DNA of 64,000 bases from Cannabis sativa (taxonomy: Eukaryota > Streptophyta > Magnoliopsida > Rosales > Cannabaceae): the NCBI RefSeq assembly GCF_029168945.1, contig NC_083602.1, forward strand, positions 73,242,600-73,306,599, read 5' to 3'. The notes under the pieces were generated by a model. That model saw only the letters and a list, made by a program, of their open reading frames with translations, ran no database searches and was not told the origin of the DNA. The translations under genes and the position numbers were made by a program. Positions 1 through 12,809 of this stretch are shown here, one piece after another. Within the stretch, counting starts at the first letter, position 1; each line of letters opens with the position of its first letter.

Positions 1-1421
1 TAGGTTTGAATTATTTGGCATTAAAATAATGAAAATATCAGATGATAAAGCCTATAAAAGTGGCCGGCCATGGCATTATGGATTTGAGCCTCACTTTTGC
101 AATTTTACAGTTTTATCATTTCTGCATCTCATTTTCTCAAAAACGTTAATTTTCAAATTCAACCATTTAAATGCCAATTCTAACTATTTAATAACTATAA
201 ATAATTATTAAATAATATTTTCATTTATCATATTTATTAATTGAACCATACAAAGTATCTTAATAAACAAATATGCCCTAAAAACTCTTTCTTTACAATT
301 TTGCCATTACTTAGTGAAAAATTCACAAATAGACATAGTCTAATTTGAGAATTATAATTGATTAATTAAAACCAATTAAATGAGTCTTACAAGTAATATT
401 GTCTCAACTAGTGGGGGGACCATGGGTCTATATAACCGAGCTTCCAATGAGCAGATCAAGAATTTATAACCTAAATTCACTGACTTATTAATTCTTCGTT
501 GAATCCACGCATAGAACTTAGAATTGCACTCTCAGTATATAAAACGCTCTATATGTTCCACCATATAGATACGTCATTAGTTATCCATTGTTATAATCCT
601 AATTTGATCAATGATCCTCTATATGAATGATCTACACTGTAAAGGGATTAGATTACCGTAACACCCTACAATGTATTTTATCCTTAAAATACTTAACCCC
701 GTATAAATGATATTTCAGCTATGTGAAATGAGTACTCCACCATTTATTTTCGTTTGGTCAAGCTCGAAGGAAATCATCCTTTACTTTCTATTCGCCAGAT
801 AGAAGCTATAGATTCCATATTTATGTTAGCACTCCCACTCAATGGCACTACCGTGTTCCCAAAATGTACGTATCACCCTAACCCAAAAGTAGGCTTAACT
901 AACAAATCAAAGAACACGAATAACACTCTTGAGATTGAGCCTAATCATATCAGGATTAAGATCATTTGATCTAGGATCAACTAGGCGATATTGACTTGAA
1001 TAGATATTACTGTCAGTTTAATTAATCTATGCCAAAGTTCAATATCGGTCCCTTCCGATGCATACTCCATGCACCCAACTTGAGCTTTACTTTAACCAAT
1101 GCTATGGAAAGAACATAGCATTTCTCCAAATGCAAGTAAACTCTGTTGTAGATTATCATATCAGTAAAACCCTGTGTCTAATAAACCTAGGAATCTTTAT
1201 TCACATAGTCATGTTTACTTTCCAATGTGTTGACAACACAATAAACAGGATCAAGTATGTGAAAAGGGTTTCAGATGAATTTATAAATCAAATAGACAAG
1301 CAATTGATAAGATGAACCAAAACATACACAAATGAATGAAAAATACTTCTGTTTCTTTATTGATGTTCAATAAAATGGATTACATTGAAATGGAGTTTTA
1401 TTTAGGGCATAAAACCCAACA
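1..1421 (-). repeat. 3' LTR of copia element A, truncated by window start
   Basis: This is the distal part of a copia LTR read in reverse; its outer end is missing because the window begins inside it. The inner end is the usual CA-type terminus (plus strand ...CCCAACA) at 1421, directly followed by the polypurine tract and the C-terminus of pol. In subfamily details, such as the stretch with AAATCAAATAGACAAGC near 1287, it matches solo LTR G (45302-62524) far better than the LTR at 43350-45189 that occupies its expected partner position. Short reading frames inside it recur in every LTR copy, run against the sense of transcription and are not genes. Confidence 0.85.
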
Positions 1422-1437
1422 AACTCCCACTTGCACT
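1422..1437 (-). other. polypurine tract of element A
   Basis: On the minus strand this reads GTGCAAGTGGGAGTT immediately before the LTR terminus TGTTGGG. The same tract borders the 3' LTRs of N, B and D. It is the expected primer site for plus-strand DNA synthesis. Confidence 0.8.
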
Positions 1438-1450
1438 AATATAAAACTAA

Positions 1451-1909
1451 TCAGTACATATCAATTAATCCTAGATTCTGACGGTGCTTTTCAAATGCAG
1501 TTACTGCCAAGACTTTGGTGAATGGATCTGCTAAGTTGTCTTGTGTGTCCACTTTCTCAATCAGTACATCCCCTCTTGCCACATATTCTCTGATGATGTG
1601 ATAGTTGCTTTCTATGTGTTTGCTTCTCTTGTGGCTTCGAGGTTCCTTACTATTGTCTATTGCTCCATTATTATCACAAAGTAGGACAAGAGGCTTTTCC
1701 ATTCCAGGCACGACACCGATACTGGTGAAGAACTTTCTTAGCCAGACAAGCTCTTTAACAACTTCTGCTGCAGCTATGTATTCTGCTTCCATCGTCGAGT
1801 CCGATATCGCGGTTTGTTTAGCACTTCTCCAAACCACTGCTCCACCCCCAAGAGTAAACACCATCCCAGATGTAGATTTTCTGTCTTCAAGACATGCTTG
1901 GAAATCTTA
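1451..1909 (-). pseudogene. copia RNase H, C-terminus of pol (element A)
   Basis: The minus-strand frame encodes the Ty1/copia RNase H end of the polyprotein. Visible motifs are [34 protein letters not shown] and the typical terminal region LADPFTKVL...NLGLIDMY, which stops about 30 bp before the polypurine tract. The frame is continuous with the reverse transcriptase upstream except for one in-frame TAA at 1907-1909. That stop lies in the normally conserved YTDxDFQ segment, where a serine codon would be expected. So this is the original C-terminus of A's pol, inactivated by a point nonsense mutation. Confidence 0.85.
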
Positions 1910-2738
1910 ATCGGTATAGCCTATGGGATTTAAAGCACCACCCTTGTAGACTAATACAAGAATTCTTGTACTCTTTAAGTATTTCAGAATATACTTAACT
2001 GCATTCCAATGTTCCTGTCCTGGATTTGATTGATACCTGCTCACGATTCCAACTGCATAGCAGATGTCAGGTCTAGTGCATAACATTGCATACATTAGAC
2101 TTCCGACTGCAGAAGCATAAGGAATTGTTACCATGTCCTCTATCTCTTGAGGATCAGTAGGAGACTGTTCCTTAGATAGACAGATACCATATCTAGAAGG
2201 CATGTTCGCGCCATTGGTATTGTTCATGGAGAATCTCTCTAAAACTTTGTCAATATAGGTTGTTTGAGAGAGAGCAAGAGATCTGTTCTTCCGGTTTCTG
2301 ATAATCTGAATACCAAGAACATAGGCTGCCTCACCCAAATCTTTCATATCGAATTGAGTGTTAAGCCATTCCTTGATGTTAGTCATTTTCTTGATATTGT
2401 TTCCAATAATCAAAATGTCGTCAACATATAGGACCAGGAATACTACTACTTGGTCTTCCTTGAGTTGGTAAACACAAGGTTCATCTTCATTCTGAAGAAA
2501 GCCGTAGGTCTTGATGATTTCATCAAACCTTTTGTTCCACGAGCGAGAAGCTTGCTTAAGTCCATAGATAGACTTATTTAATTTGCAAACTTTCTTTTCT
2601 TGCCCGGGAAGAGCATAGCCTTCTGGTTGCTCCATATAGATGGTTTCTTCAAGTACCCCATTAAGGAAGGCAGTCTTGACATCCATTTGCCAGATTTCAT
2701 AATCGAAGTAGCAGCTATGGAGAGAAGAATTCAGATGG
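1910..2738 (-). pseudogene. copia reverse transcriptase, C-terminal two thirds (element A)
   Basis: The minus-strand frame shows the Ty1/copia RT core: MDVKTAFLNG near its start, KLNKSIYGLKQASRSW, the catalytic YVDD (about 2413-2430) and the C-terminal YASAVGSLMYAM...TRPDI block. Upstream of MDVK the frame is broken: the residues that normally precede it continue in another frame (a 1-nt shift between about 2703 and 2725), and an arginine position reads TGA at 2731-2733. Element B is inserted right after it, duplicating ATTTG at 2739-2743. The missing N-terminal part of RT continues at 25677-25912. Confidence 0.85.
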
Positions 2739-2743
2739 ATTTG

Positions 2744-4057
2744 TGTTGGAAATTATTTTACCAGGGTCTTAGATCTACTCACAAGTATGTTCATTAACAC
2801 CCTAAATATGAACTTTCTAAAACGATGAAATAAACACATATAAAGTTTAGTAAACCTTACATTGGGTGCAGCGGAATATAATGACTCCTTCCGTTCAGAT
2901 ATCTAGCCCTTGATTCCTTTCTGTAGCAGAGCATTATCAATATCTGAACCTGGATCTCTTTCTCTGATTCTTTAGTGCTGAAACTCCTTCTTGCTGAAAG
3001 TCTTTCTTCACGATCATCCTCACTATGATTGAGGTATCACTTGCTGTGTGTGGGCACTACTCTCACACTAAGAATTTTGAAATTCAAGAGGGAAGAGAAA
3101 GAAGAAGTGGCGGCTAAAGATAGGGAGAGAGAAAGGCTCAGGTTTTTCTCTGAAGGAAAAACAGAAAATTTAAGTGTAATTTTCCTGAAGCCTTCACTAT
3201 CTATTTATAGCATTCCACTAGGGTTAGGTTTGAATTATTTGGCATTAAAATAATGAAAATATCAGTTTAAATTCCCTACAAAAGTGGCCGACCTTATACA
3301 AGTGGATTTGGGCCTCACTTTTTGCAATTTTGCAGTTTTATCTTTTCTGCATCTAATTTTCTCAAAAACGCCAACTTTCTAATTCAACCATTTACATGCC
3401 AATTTTAACTATTTAATAACTATAAATAATTATTAAATAATATTATCATTTATCATATTTATTAATTGAACTATACAAAGTATCATAATTAACAAATATG
3501 CCCCTAATAACTCTTTCTTTACAATTTCGCCCTTACTTAGTGAAAAATTCACAAATAGACATAGTTTAATTTGAGAATTATAATTGATTAATCAAAACCA
3601 ATTATATGAGTCTTACAAGCAATATTATCTCAACTAGTGCGGGGACCATGGGTCTATATAACCGAGCTTCCAATAAGTAGATCAAGAATTCATTACTAAA
3701 ATTCACTGACTTATCAATTCTTCGTTGAATCCACGCATAGAACTTAGAATTGCACTCTCAGTATATAGAATGCTCTATATGCTCCACCATATAGACACAT
3801 CATTAGTTATCCATTGTTATAATCCTAATTTGATCAATGATCCTCTATATGAATGATCTACACAGTAAAGGGATTAGATTACCGTTACACCCTACAATGT
3901 ATTTAATCCTTAAAACACTTAACCCCGTATAAATGATATTTCAGCTTATGTGAAATGAGATCTCCACCATTTATTTTCGTTTGGTCAAGCTCGAAGGAGA
4001 TCATCCTTTACTTACTATTCGCCAGATAGAAGCTATAAATTCCATGTTTATGTTAGC
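2744..4057 (-). repeat. 3' LTR of B, first part
   Basis: The plus strand begins TGTTGGAAAT and continues to 4057, where S interrupts it; the LTR resumes at 16462. The LTR copies at 23778 and 12810 read straight through this point, which proves the interruption. A TATA box (TATAAATA on the minus strand) lies at 3202-3209. Confidence 0.92.
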
Positions 4058-4462
4058 TGTAATGGCCGCTTTAGTAATTTGGTTTAGTAAAGGCAATTAG
4101 CACTAATTTTTATTATTTTACTATTATTTGTGAATTTATTTAATTATGGACCCCAATATTTAGAAATAGATATTAGAGTTATAATTTCTCAATTTCGGAG
4201 ATTTTATTAAACTCTAGGGGTATTATTTAGTTTATATGTGAAATATGTTATTTTTGTAATTTTTTGTTCGGCGACAACAGAAAATGCGATGGATGGCTAG
4301 TTTGATCACATGGGTAAGTTTAAAACCTTATTTCATAGTGGGAAATATTTTAGAGAAAGTAAATTATCGGGATTGAGCAGGGTTATGGATTTTGACCATT
4401 TTACCCCTAGCTTTAGAAAAGTCATAGTTTTTGAGTTAAGGGCATTTTAGACATTTGGTTTA

Positions 4463-6353
4463 TGTTGGAAATTATTTTACCAGGATCTTAGATCTACTCA
4501 CAAGTATGTTTATTAACATCCTAAATAAGAACTTTCTAAAACGATAAATTAAACACATATAAAGTTTAAGAAACCTTACATTGGGTGCAGCGGAATAATA
4601 TGACTCCTTCCGTTCAAATATCTAGCCCTTGATTCCTTTCTGTAGCAGAGCATTATCAATATCTGAACCTGGATCTCTTTCTCTGAATCTTTGATGCTGA
4701 AACTCCTTTGCTGATGATCTTTCTTCACGATCTTCCTCACTATGATTGAGGTATTACTTGATGTGTGTGGGCACTACTCATACACTAAGGATTTCGAAAT
4801 TATCAAGGAAGAAGAGAGAGAGTGGTCAGCTAAAGATAGGGAGAGAGAAGGCTCAGTTTTTCTGAATAGAAAAAGTCAGAAGAAAAGTATATGTTTTCTG
4901 AAGCCTTCACTATCTATTTATAGCATTCCACTAGGGTTAGATTTGAATTATATGGCATTAAAATAATGAAAAAATCAATTTAAAACACAACAATAGGTGG
5001 CCGGCCATACACTAATGGATTGGGCCTTGGGCTTTGCAATTTTGCAATTTTACCACCTTTTGTATCTGATTTTCTCAAAAATGCCAATTTCCTAATTCAA
5101 TCATTTAAATGCCAATTCTAACTATTTAATAACTATAAATAATTATTAAATAATATTGTCATTTATCATATTTATTAATTGAACCATACAAAGTATCATA
5201 ATTAACAAATATGCCCCTATAAACTCTTTCTTTACAATTTCGCCCTTACTTAGTGAAAATTTCACAAATAGACATAGTCTAATTCGTGAATTATAATTGA
5301 TTAATCAAAACCAATTACATGAGTCTTACAAGCAATATTATCTCAACTAGTGGGGGGACCATGGGTCTATATAACTGAGCTTCCAATAAGTAGATCAAGA
5401 ATTTAGCACTAAAATTCACTAACTTATTAATTCTTCGTTGAATCCACGCATAGAACTTAGAATTGCACTCTCAGTATATAGAATGCTCTATATGTTCCAC
5501 CATATAGACACATCATTAGTTATCCATTGTTATAATCCTAATTTGATCAATGATCCTCTATATGAATGATCTACACTGTAAAGGGATTAAATTACCGTTA
5601 CACCCTACAATGTATTTATTCCTTAAAACACTTGACCCCGTATAAATGATATTTCAGCTTATGTGAAATGAGTACTCCACCATTTATGTTCGTTTGGTCA
5701 AGCTCGAAGGAGATCATCCTTTGCTTACTATTCGCCAGATAGAAGCTATAGATTCCATGTTTATGCTAGCGCTCCCACTCAATTGCACTACCGTGTTCCC
5801 AAAATGTACGTATCACCCTGACCTAAAAGTAGGCTTAACTAACAAATCAAAGAACACGAATAGCCTTTCAAGATTGAGCCTAATCATAACAGGATTAAGA
5901 ACATTTGATCTAGGATCAACTAGGCGATACTGACTTGAATAGATATTACGGTAAGTTTAATAAATCTAAGTCAAAGTTCAATATCGGTCCCTTCCGATGC
6001 ATACTCCATGCATCCAACCTGAGCTCTACTTTAACCAATGTTCTGGAAAGAACATAGTATTTCTCCAAATACAAGTAAACTCTGTTGTAGATTATCATAT
6101 CAGTAAAATCCTATGTCTGATAAATCTAGGAAAACTTTATTCACATAGTCATGTTTACTTTCCAATGTGTTGACGGCACAATAAACAGGATCAAGTATGT
6201 GAAAAGGGTTTCAGATGAATTTATACATTATGTACATATAATCATGAAATAAATCATGTGAACCATGCAACATTAAATGTTATTTCTGATCTATATTAAT
6301 AAGTAAATCTGATTATATTGAAATAAGTTTTATTTATGGCATAAAACCCAACA
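4463..6353 (-). repeat. 3' LTR of N
   Basis: Runs from TGTTGGAAAT to CCCAACA on the plus strand. It is nearly identical to 12810-14700, with differences for example at 4484, 5375 and 5930. It is directly followed by the polypurine tract at 6354. Confidence 0.95.
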
Positions 6354-6369
6354 AACTCCCACTTGCACT
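6354..6369 (-). other. polypurine tract of N
   Basis: The minus strand reads GTGCAAGTGGGAGTT directly before the 3' LTR, as in A, B and D. Confidence 0.8.
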
Positions 6370-9110
6370 AATATAAAACAAAAGGTGCGTTTCAATTAAT
6401 CTCAACACCTTGATATACAAATCAAGTGTAGTAGTAGTAAACTCCTCGTAATAGGATCTGAAAGGTTAAATTAACCACAACCTTTCCTCCACCATTACTC
6501 TTCCTTTAATCACAAAATCATTGATAATGTGAAATTCCTCTCTATATGTCTACTCTCTAGGGATACTGGATTCTATTCCTTTGGCAACTACTTTTGGTTA
6601 ATCCGGAAATTAACACTAGTAGTTTAAGGCAATTTGGAATGGTGCCAAAGATGTATAGAACTTTCCTTAGACTGAATAAGTACCTTTCCTGCAGCTTTAA
6701 CATTCAGTCTCTCTCTGGTAGACCTGGAGACTTCAGATAGGTTTTTACACTTCTCCAAAATCACTATTCCACCCCCAGAGTAACCACCATCTTATCAGAA
6801 ATATTTACTAGCACATAGGCAAATTTCGAAATCTGATATGGTGTAGTCTAAGAGTTTTAAACACACCCTTATAGACTAACATATAGTTCCTCTTCTTTAT
6901 CTTAGGATTTACTTGATTGTCTTCCAATGTTCTTCTCCTGGATTAATCTGATACCTACTCATTACTCCCACTCAACAGCAGGTGTCTGGTCTAAGGCATA
7001 CAAAAGCATATCTAAGACCTCTCACTGTTGATATGAGAAATTCTTTCATGGCTTTATCTTTTCTGGAATAGTTGAGACTTTTCCTTAGATAAAATCTATG
7101 TCTAAGAAGTTGTGAAGCTTCTATAGATTGCCATTAGAAAGAAAATGCTTCAGCATCTTACTAAAGTAAGTTGCTTGCATTAGAGTAAGTAATAACCAGG
7201 TATACCACAAGCCATAGGTTTAGATAAACTCAAACCTATAATACTAGGAACAGGAAGTTTTGTTAAGTCCATTGAATGGACTTATAAACGAAAATTTCCT
7301 TTTATGTCCTTGTAATAGAAAACTTTAGGTTACTCCATGTGAATGGATTAAACCATAGTTCTATTGGCTTTCTTCTTAGTTTCTTATCTTGACAATCCAT
7401 CACTTGTTTAAACTCACAATGGATTTTAATCACTAGTGTCTCCCAAGTCATAAGAAGGTGAGTTCCTAGAAACTCTCCCACTACGACAAGGCACCGTGAA
7501 TTATGTCTAAGAAAACTAAATGGTATTGATCTCTTCTGTTTTGACAAGACAACAGAGGCAGTGGGATCATCATATGTTATATAAGATGATAGAACACTTT
7601 TGGAATCAAGAATTAAATATCTCCTTTATTTGCTACTTGTTTTTCAGACTTAGTCATTTTCTTAGAAAAGTAGTATTTGTTTAAACAAACACTTTCTTAT
7701 CTATTGACAATGGGATGGTCCACCCCTAATCACTTAGAATAGCTAAGAAACCATGGTTAACAGTTCTAGCTTTTCTTAAGATTTTGATTAGGTCATCCAT
7801 GAATCTAGTAATGATTTACATTAAGTATACAACCATTACATCATTCTGAAATTGTATTACCATAGAAGGAATTAGGCAACGACTAGTAACTAATCATCAA
7901 CATGCAACTCGAAATTTCTGGGGAGGTAAGTTTGGATATAATTCAAAAATCAATTTAATGATCTTTGAACTGCATATCTACTAACTATTTTTCCACCCCT
8001 ATCAGTTCGCAAGATCTTTAACCACTTACCTTAATGGTTTTAACCATTGCTAGAAATTAATGAAATTTTTTAAACATTTCAAATTTCTTTGCTAAAAGGT
8101 ATAATCTAGAGTGATCGTTTTAAGAATACAACGAAAAACTCATATCCACCCCTGAATGTACATCCATCTGCGAATGAGATGAACTACTTTCAGTGGATAT
8201 AGGCATATTAACTCTTTGCAGAGATTGATCTTGTCAAATCCACTATGAACAAGATACAAATGCCATAGATTAAGAAAAATGTGGTTGTGTCGTTTTGATG
8301 ACTTAGGTATAGTTACATCAAAGAGTTCTTAGAATACTGCAAGTGGATCCTGGTCATAGAATACCTAACTCATATTCCATACAGTTTTAATCCATTAATA
8401 AAAGATGGATATTAAACACTTGAGAAAGTGTAACTGTATTGTATTCTGGAATTAGAAATATAAGAAAATTTCTGTTTGGATTCTAAAATTAAAGTCAAAG
8501 ACTTAAATTCAACCAAATATAATGAGTAATTCTTTCTTGGACCAGCACTACTAATATAACTCTAAGTCTTATTTGCCCATACAAGTAGGAGATTTCTAAG
8601 ATTGAGGATTTATATCAATTGGGAATAGAATTTTGGGATCATAATCATATGCGTCATATAAAATGACATGAAATGATTTATAGACCATTCATCCAATGAT
8701 ATGTTTTGAAAGCTAATTCGAAATGAATAAGCTAAGAGGAATTAGGATAATTTCGTTTAAAATAAGAATCCAACGATGCTTCGATTATCGAAAGTCAAAG
8801 TAATCTTATTTATATAATCTTCTTGTTTCATATCGTAAAAATACTAGTCTAAGGTGTCATCAATTGATGAACAACTAGATGTCGCATATACAATATTTAT
8901 CTTTCGAGATCTAACACTATTATGTATGTCTAATGGTGAAAATCCACTAGGGATTTATCTCATTAGATAAACAAGCCAAGTTAGACCAACAATGAAGATT
9001 CGAAATTAAACTACAACTTAATAACAGAAAATAACATGGTTCAATATAAATTCATACATAATTCAGAAATTATAAGCATATAGCAAGTAGGAATGACAAG
9101 TGAAAATACT
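6370..9110 (-). pseudogene. decayed copia pol relic in N
   Basis: No frame stays open for more than about 80 codons, yet nucleotide segments align in order with A's pol. The region around 6930-7010 corresponds to the C-terminal RT block near A 2020-2090. The region 7302-7547 matches the integrase/RT linker near A 26000-26250. The region 7970-8200 matches the integrase core near A 26645-26880, including the segment encoding the RTDRGGEY-type motif. Stops and indels are dispersed throughout. The same relic, with largely the same lesions, is present in B (17060-19860) and in D (57176-59856), so decay preceded amplification of the family. It makes no protein. Confidence 0.82.
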
Positions 9111-9540
9111 AAAACTTACAATCCTAAATAATTTCCAAGGTTTTTCAACAAACTGATACAGTGTCCCGTTTAGGCGAGAGTCAAAGCATCATCCATTGAA
9201 TAGAGTTGTCAGCTCATCTAAAATGATAACCATTCTAGCAACCTTTTATTCGATCAAGATTGGAATTCAGCGTTGTCCCATTTAGGCGAGAGTCAAGGCA
9301 ATTCTATCTTATGAGCTTCCACCATTGTTTCATAATTTGCAAGTCAAGTATGGTCGCCACCATTAGGGTGATCCATTCCATACAAAACACTTACAAACTA
9401 CTTATCATGCGAGGTTAAACGGTGCGAAATTGCTAATGAACGTTCCTCCATTAGGGAGGATTACTCACTAAAACAAACGCGGTGTAAAATCCACAATGGA
9501 GATCGAATGTCTCTTGATAATAAAGCTCATTATTTAAAAA
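9111..9540 (-). other. N leader, conserved part with twin motif
   Basis: Non-coding. Contains the motif TAGGCGAGAGTCAA twice (about 9163-9185 and 9275-9296), followed by conserved CCATTAGGG-type segments near 9362 and 9450. The same block is kept in A, B and D. Confidence 0.7.
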
Positions 9541-11160
9541 GAGTTGTATTTTCTTTTATTCTCTTTATTTTAAATATATATTTATTTAATTAAAATTTCC
9601 AATTTAGAATGAAAAATTCTAAATATAAATTTTAATTTAATATTTATAAATTTTACTTAGATGGATATGAAAATAACAGGAATTATTTCCATCTTAGTAA
9701 TAATTTCCAATAAATATTTAGAAAAAAAAATATTTAAGTTGTTACAAAATTAATTTAAATTAATTTACAACTCAAATTTAATTTTCTATAAATATATATT
9801 GCATTTCAAAAAATTAAAGTATATAAGAATACAATTTTCGAAAAATGCATATTAAAATAAAAAATAAATCCTGGAAAAATTATTCTAATTTAATGTTGGC
9901 CCAAAATTAATTAATAAAATTAATTTACAACAAAAAATATAATTTTCCTATTTAATTAAATATATAAGAAAAATTACAAATATTTAAGTATGATGATGAA
10001 AATCAACTTAAATATTAATTTTCTATTTAATTAAATACACTAGAAAAATACTTCAAGCAAAAATATCATCTATCTAGATTTTCCTTTGACTAATTAATTC
10101 AATTTCTAATAATATACTTTAATTCAATTTATTTTAAATTAATCAATAAATGAAAAAATCATTGATTTAAGTTGATCCAAGAATTAATTAAAATAATTAA
10201 TTTACAACTTAATCTATTTTTCAAGATAAAATTCAAAATTCTAGCATTTAAGAAATGCAATTTCGAAAATTGATTAATAAAATAAAGAAAAAATATATTT
10301 TGAAAATTATTTAAATTTAGTTGAAAAATTAAATTTCAACTAAAAATAATTTTCTATTTAATTAAATGTCATGAAAAAGAAATATTTAAGTATGATGATA
10401 AAAATCAACTTAGATATTTAATTTTCAAATTAATTAAATGTATTAAATTCAAGAAATAAATAATTAAGTGTAGAGAAGGCTTAATTATTAATCTCTAGTT
10501 TAATACTAGGAAAAAATATACTTAAAATAAATTGTACCAAAATTAATTATTTAAATAATTAATTTCACAATGTATAATATTTCCTATTTAATATTAGAAA
10601 TAATAAGTAGTCTAGAAATAACTATCTAGAAAATATCTTATTTGCCTAAGTATCTTTTCCACAAAATTTGAAATAAAATATCTAATTTAAGTTGTACTAG
10701 AAAAATCTAGAACTTAAATATTTTCAAATTTAAATTTAATTAAATATCAAAAATTAAGTTGTAACCACTTAATTTGAAAATATTCTATTTTAAGTTAATA
10801 TTCGAAAAGATATTAACTTAAAAAAAATATCTAAAGAATCTTAATAACCAATGCCTAAAATTCCTCAACTTAATTTTGAAATTTTGAATTCAAAAGATAT
10901 TCAGATTTAAGTTGGTTAGTTGAAGATAACTAAATATCAACTTAAATAGGAATATTTAATGAAAAATTTAAATTAAGCTCCAGAAAGAATCTAGATGGTT
11001 ATAATTCTATATTTAATTAAATACAAGAAAATACATATAGTTTAGCTTAGAATATAAAATTCCTTAAACTATATTTTTCTTAAATTAATTTAAAAAAAAA
11101 ATGAAATTAATTATGTTGCTAATCAATTTTATTAGGTTAAACTAGTTTAATTAACCTAGT
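9541..11160 (-). other. N leader, very AT-rich non-coding tract
   Basis: About 1.6 kb built of TTAATTAAAT- and TTTAAATTAA-like words without a reading frame. It aligns with 20290-21880 in B and in reverse with 46640-47700 in D. It behaves as spacer. No gag capsid domain or CCHC knuckle is visible in any frame. Confidence 0.7.
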
Positions 11161-11300
11161 ACAGTTATTCAAATCAGGCAAATGGGCCTTCACAATTGGG
11201 GTGGTTTGTGTGAGGGGGTGCTGGGTTCAGTATGTCGTACCCACTTCTATGGCTCCCAACTCTCACACAAGGCCCAAAAGAGAGGAATTTAACCTTAATA
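11161..11300 (-). promoter_or_regulatory. conserved leader motif block in N
   Basis: A GC-richer island in the AT-rich leader containing GCTGGGTTCAGTATGTCGTA at 11220 onward, framed by GTGTGAG and CTCACAC (11209-11275), which could pair as a stem. It is conserved at 21920-22000 in B and 40330-40410 in A. The core recurs in sense orientation in the LTRs of E. The function is unknown. Confidence 0.5.
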
Positions 11301-12790
11301 AGAACAACTGTTATTAATTGAATAAGCCCAATAACTAAATGGGCCTAAATAAATTCTATCAAGAACTATGATAATTTATTTTAGCAACAACAACCTATAT
11401 GCATCTATAATAAAATTAAACATATAGGCTCACACAGGCACACTTTGGATGGGTCCTATCATGTTGCTAGGTCATACACAGATGAAAGAAGATTGTAAAT
11501 ATACCTGTTACAAATTATTAACTTGACCAAGGGAGCCATCAGATCATTAGATCTGGCAAAAAGTAACCATGGCTATTTGCAATCAAGTAATAATAAGTTT
11601 TGAAAACTTACAAACAAGCTAAAATACATACTCCTGCAACAAGGTTAGCTGGATAGTTGGATGTAGGATTTATTTAATTTTAAACTAAATAATTAATTTC
11701 GAAATAATTAATTAAATAAATAATAATTTTCGAAAATTAAAAAAAAATATTTCAAAAATTCGAAAGTTTAAAAATAATTTGAATTTAAAATTAAACCTAC
11801 AATTTTGAAAAATTAGATTTCAACCAACCTAAATATCATTTCAAAATTTGCTAACTACTTTTAAATTTTAAATATTATTTTATAAATAAAAATTAAATAA
11901 AAAATTAGAAAAGATAAATAAATATCTTTTTTAAATTTTAAATGTAATTTAAATAAATAAAATAACAAAATTTAAAAAATTAGCAAAATATCTTATATCT
12001 ATTTAAAATTACATGGTTATAAATATCTTATTTTAAATTTAAATATGGTCAAAATATCTAAAAAGATTTAATTAAAAAATCTTAAAAGATAAGATATTTT
12101 AAAAATATCTTAAAAGATATTATAAATATCTTTAAAAGATATTATAAATATCTTAAAAGATAAGATATTTTTAAATATCTTAAAAGATATTATAAATATC
12201 TTAAAAGATATTATAAATATCTTAAAATATCTGACTTTAAATTTAAAAAAAAATATAATCAAATTTAAAAATAAGATAGATTTTTAAGCAAAAAGATAAA
12301 TACTAATTCTATTCAAATTCAAATTACACTAATATCTTGAATTAAATTAAAAAAAATTTAAATTAATTCAAAATGATAATTAGAATTGAATTAGGAATAG
12401 TAATAGTATATATACAAAACCATACAAAAAATTGGAAGCTAATTCCATGAAAAAGTATGAAAATTGAAGAAAAAAGGAAAAATTCGAAACTGTACGGACA
12501 GTTCTGCGATCGCAGGAAACTATCAGCACAACCCCGATTTTGTCAAATCTTCAAAAAATCATAACTAATTCAAATAAAATCCAAATTGAGTTCTGTAAAA
12601 GGCTAACTTGCTTAATTTTTTCCATACTATCCAATAAAAATAATTCCAGAAACGAAATCACAATTATTTTTCACGAAAATTTCACAAACATCAATCAATC
12701 ATCAAATAACACTCAATACAACATGATACCATCCAAAGAACATACAAACAATCGTTTTAAAGTCCAAATTTCTTGCAAGTAAATCAATTA
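11301..12790 (-). other. N leader proximal to the primer site
   Basis: Non-coding AT-rich leader. At 12078-12235 it has an N-specific array of a roughly 21-bp unit resembling AGATATTATAAATATCTTAA, several copies of which are self-complementary; B lacks it. The 12-bp perfect palindrome CTGCGATCGCAG is at 12504-12515. Confidence 0.7.
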
Positions 12791-12807
12791 CCATGGCTCT
12801 GAGGCCA
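12791..12807 (-). other. primer binding site of N
   Basis: Two bases inside the 5' LTR the minus strand reads TGGCCTCAGAGCCATGG. This resembles the complement of plant initiator tRNA-Met (TGGTATCAGAGCC) with the two bases TA replaced by CC. The same variant occurs in B and A'. Confidence 0.75.
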
Positions 12808-12809
12808 GT

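Noticed and set aside
4742..4966. Recurring frames of 74-99 codons in copia LTRs (for example 4742-4966, 13089-13313, 14041-14280, 25318-25617)
   Set aside because: They repeat because LTR DNA repeats. They run antisense to element transcription in N and B, differ by frameshifts among copies and resemble no protein.
9163..9296. Repeated GGCGAGAGTCAA considered as a CRISPR-like array
   Set aside because: Only two copies per element with long unique spacing, in a plant retrotransposon leader.
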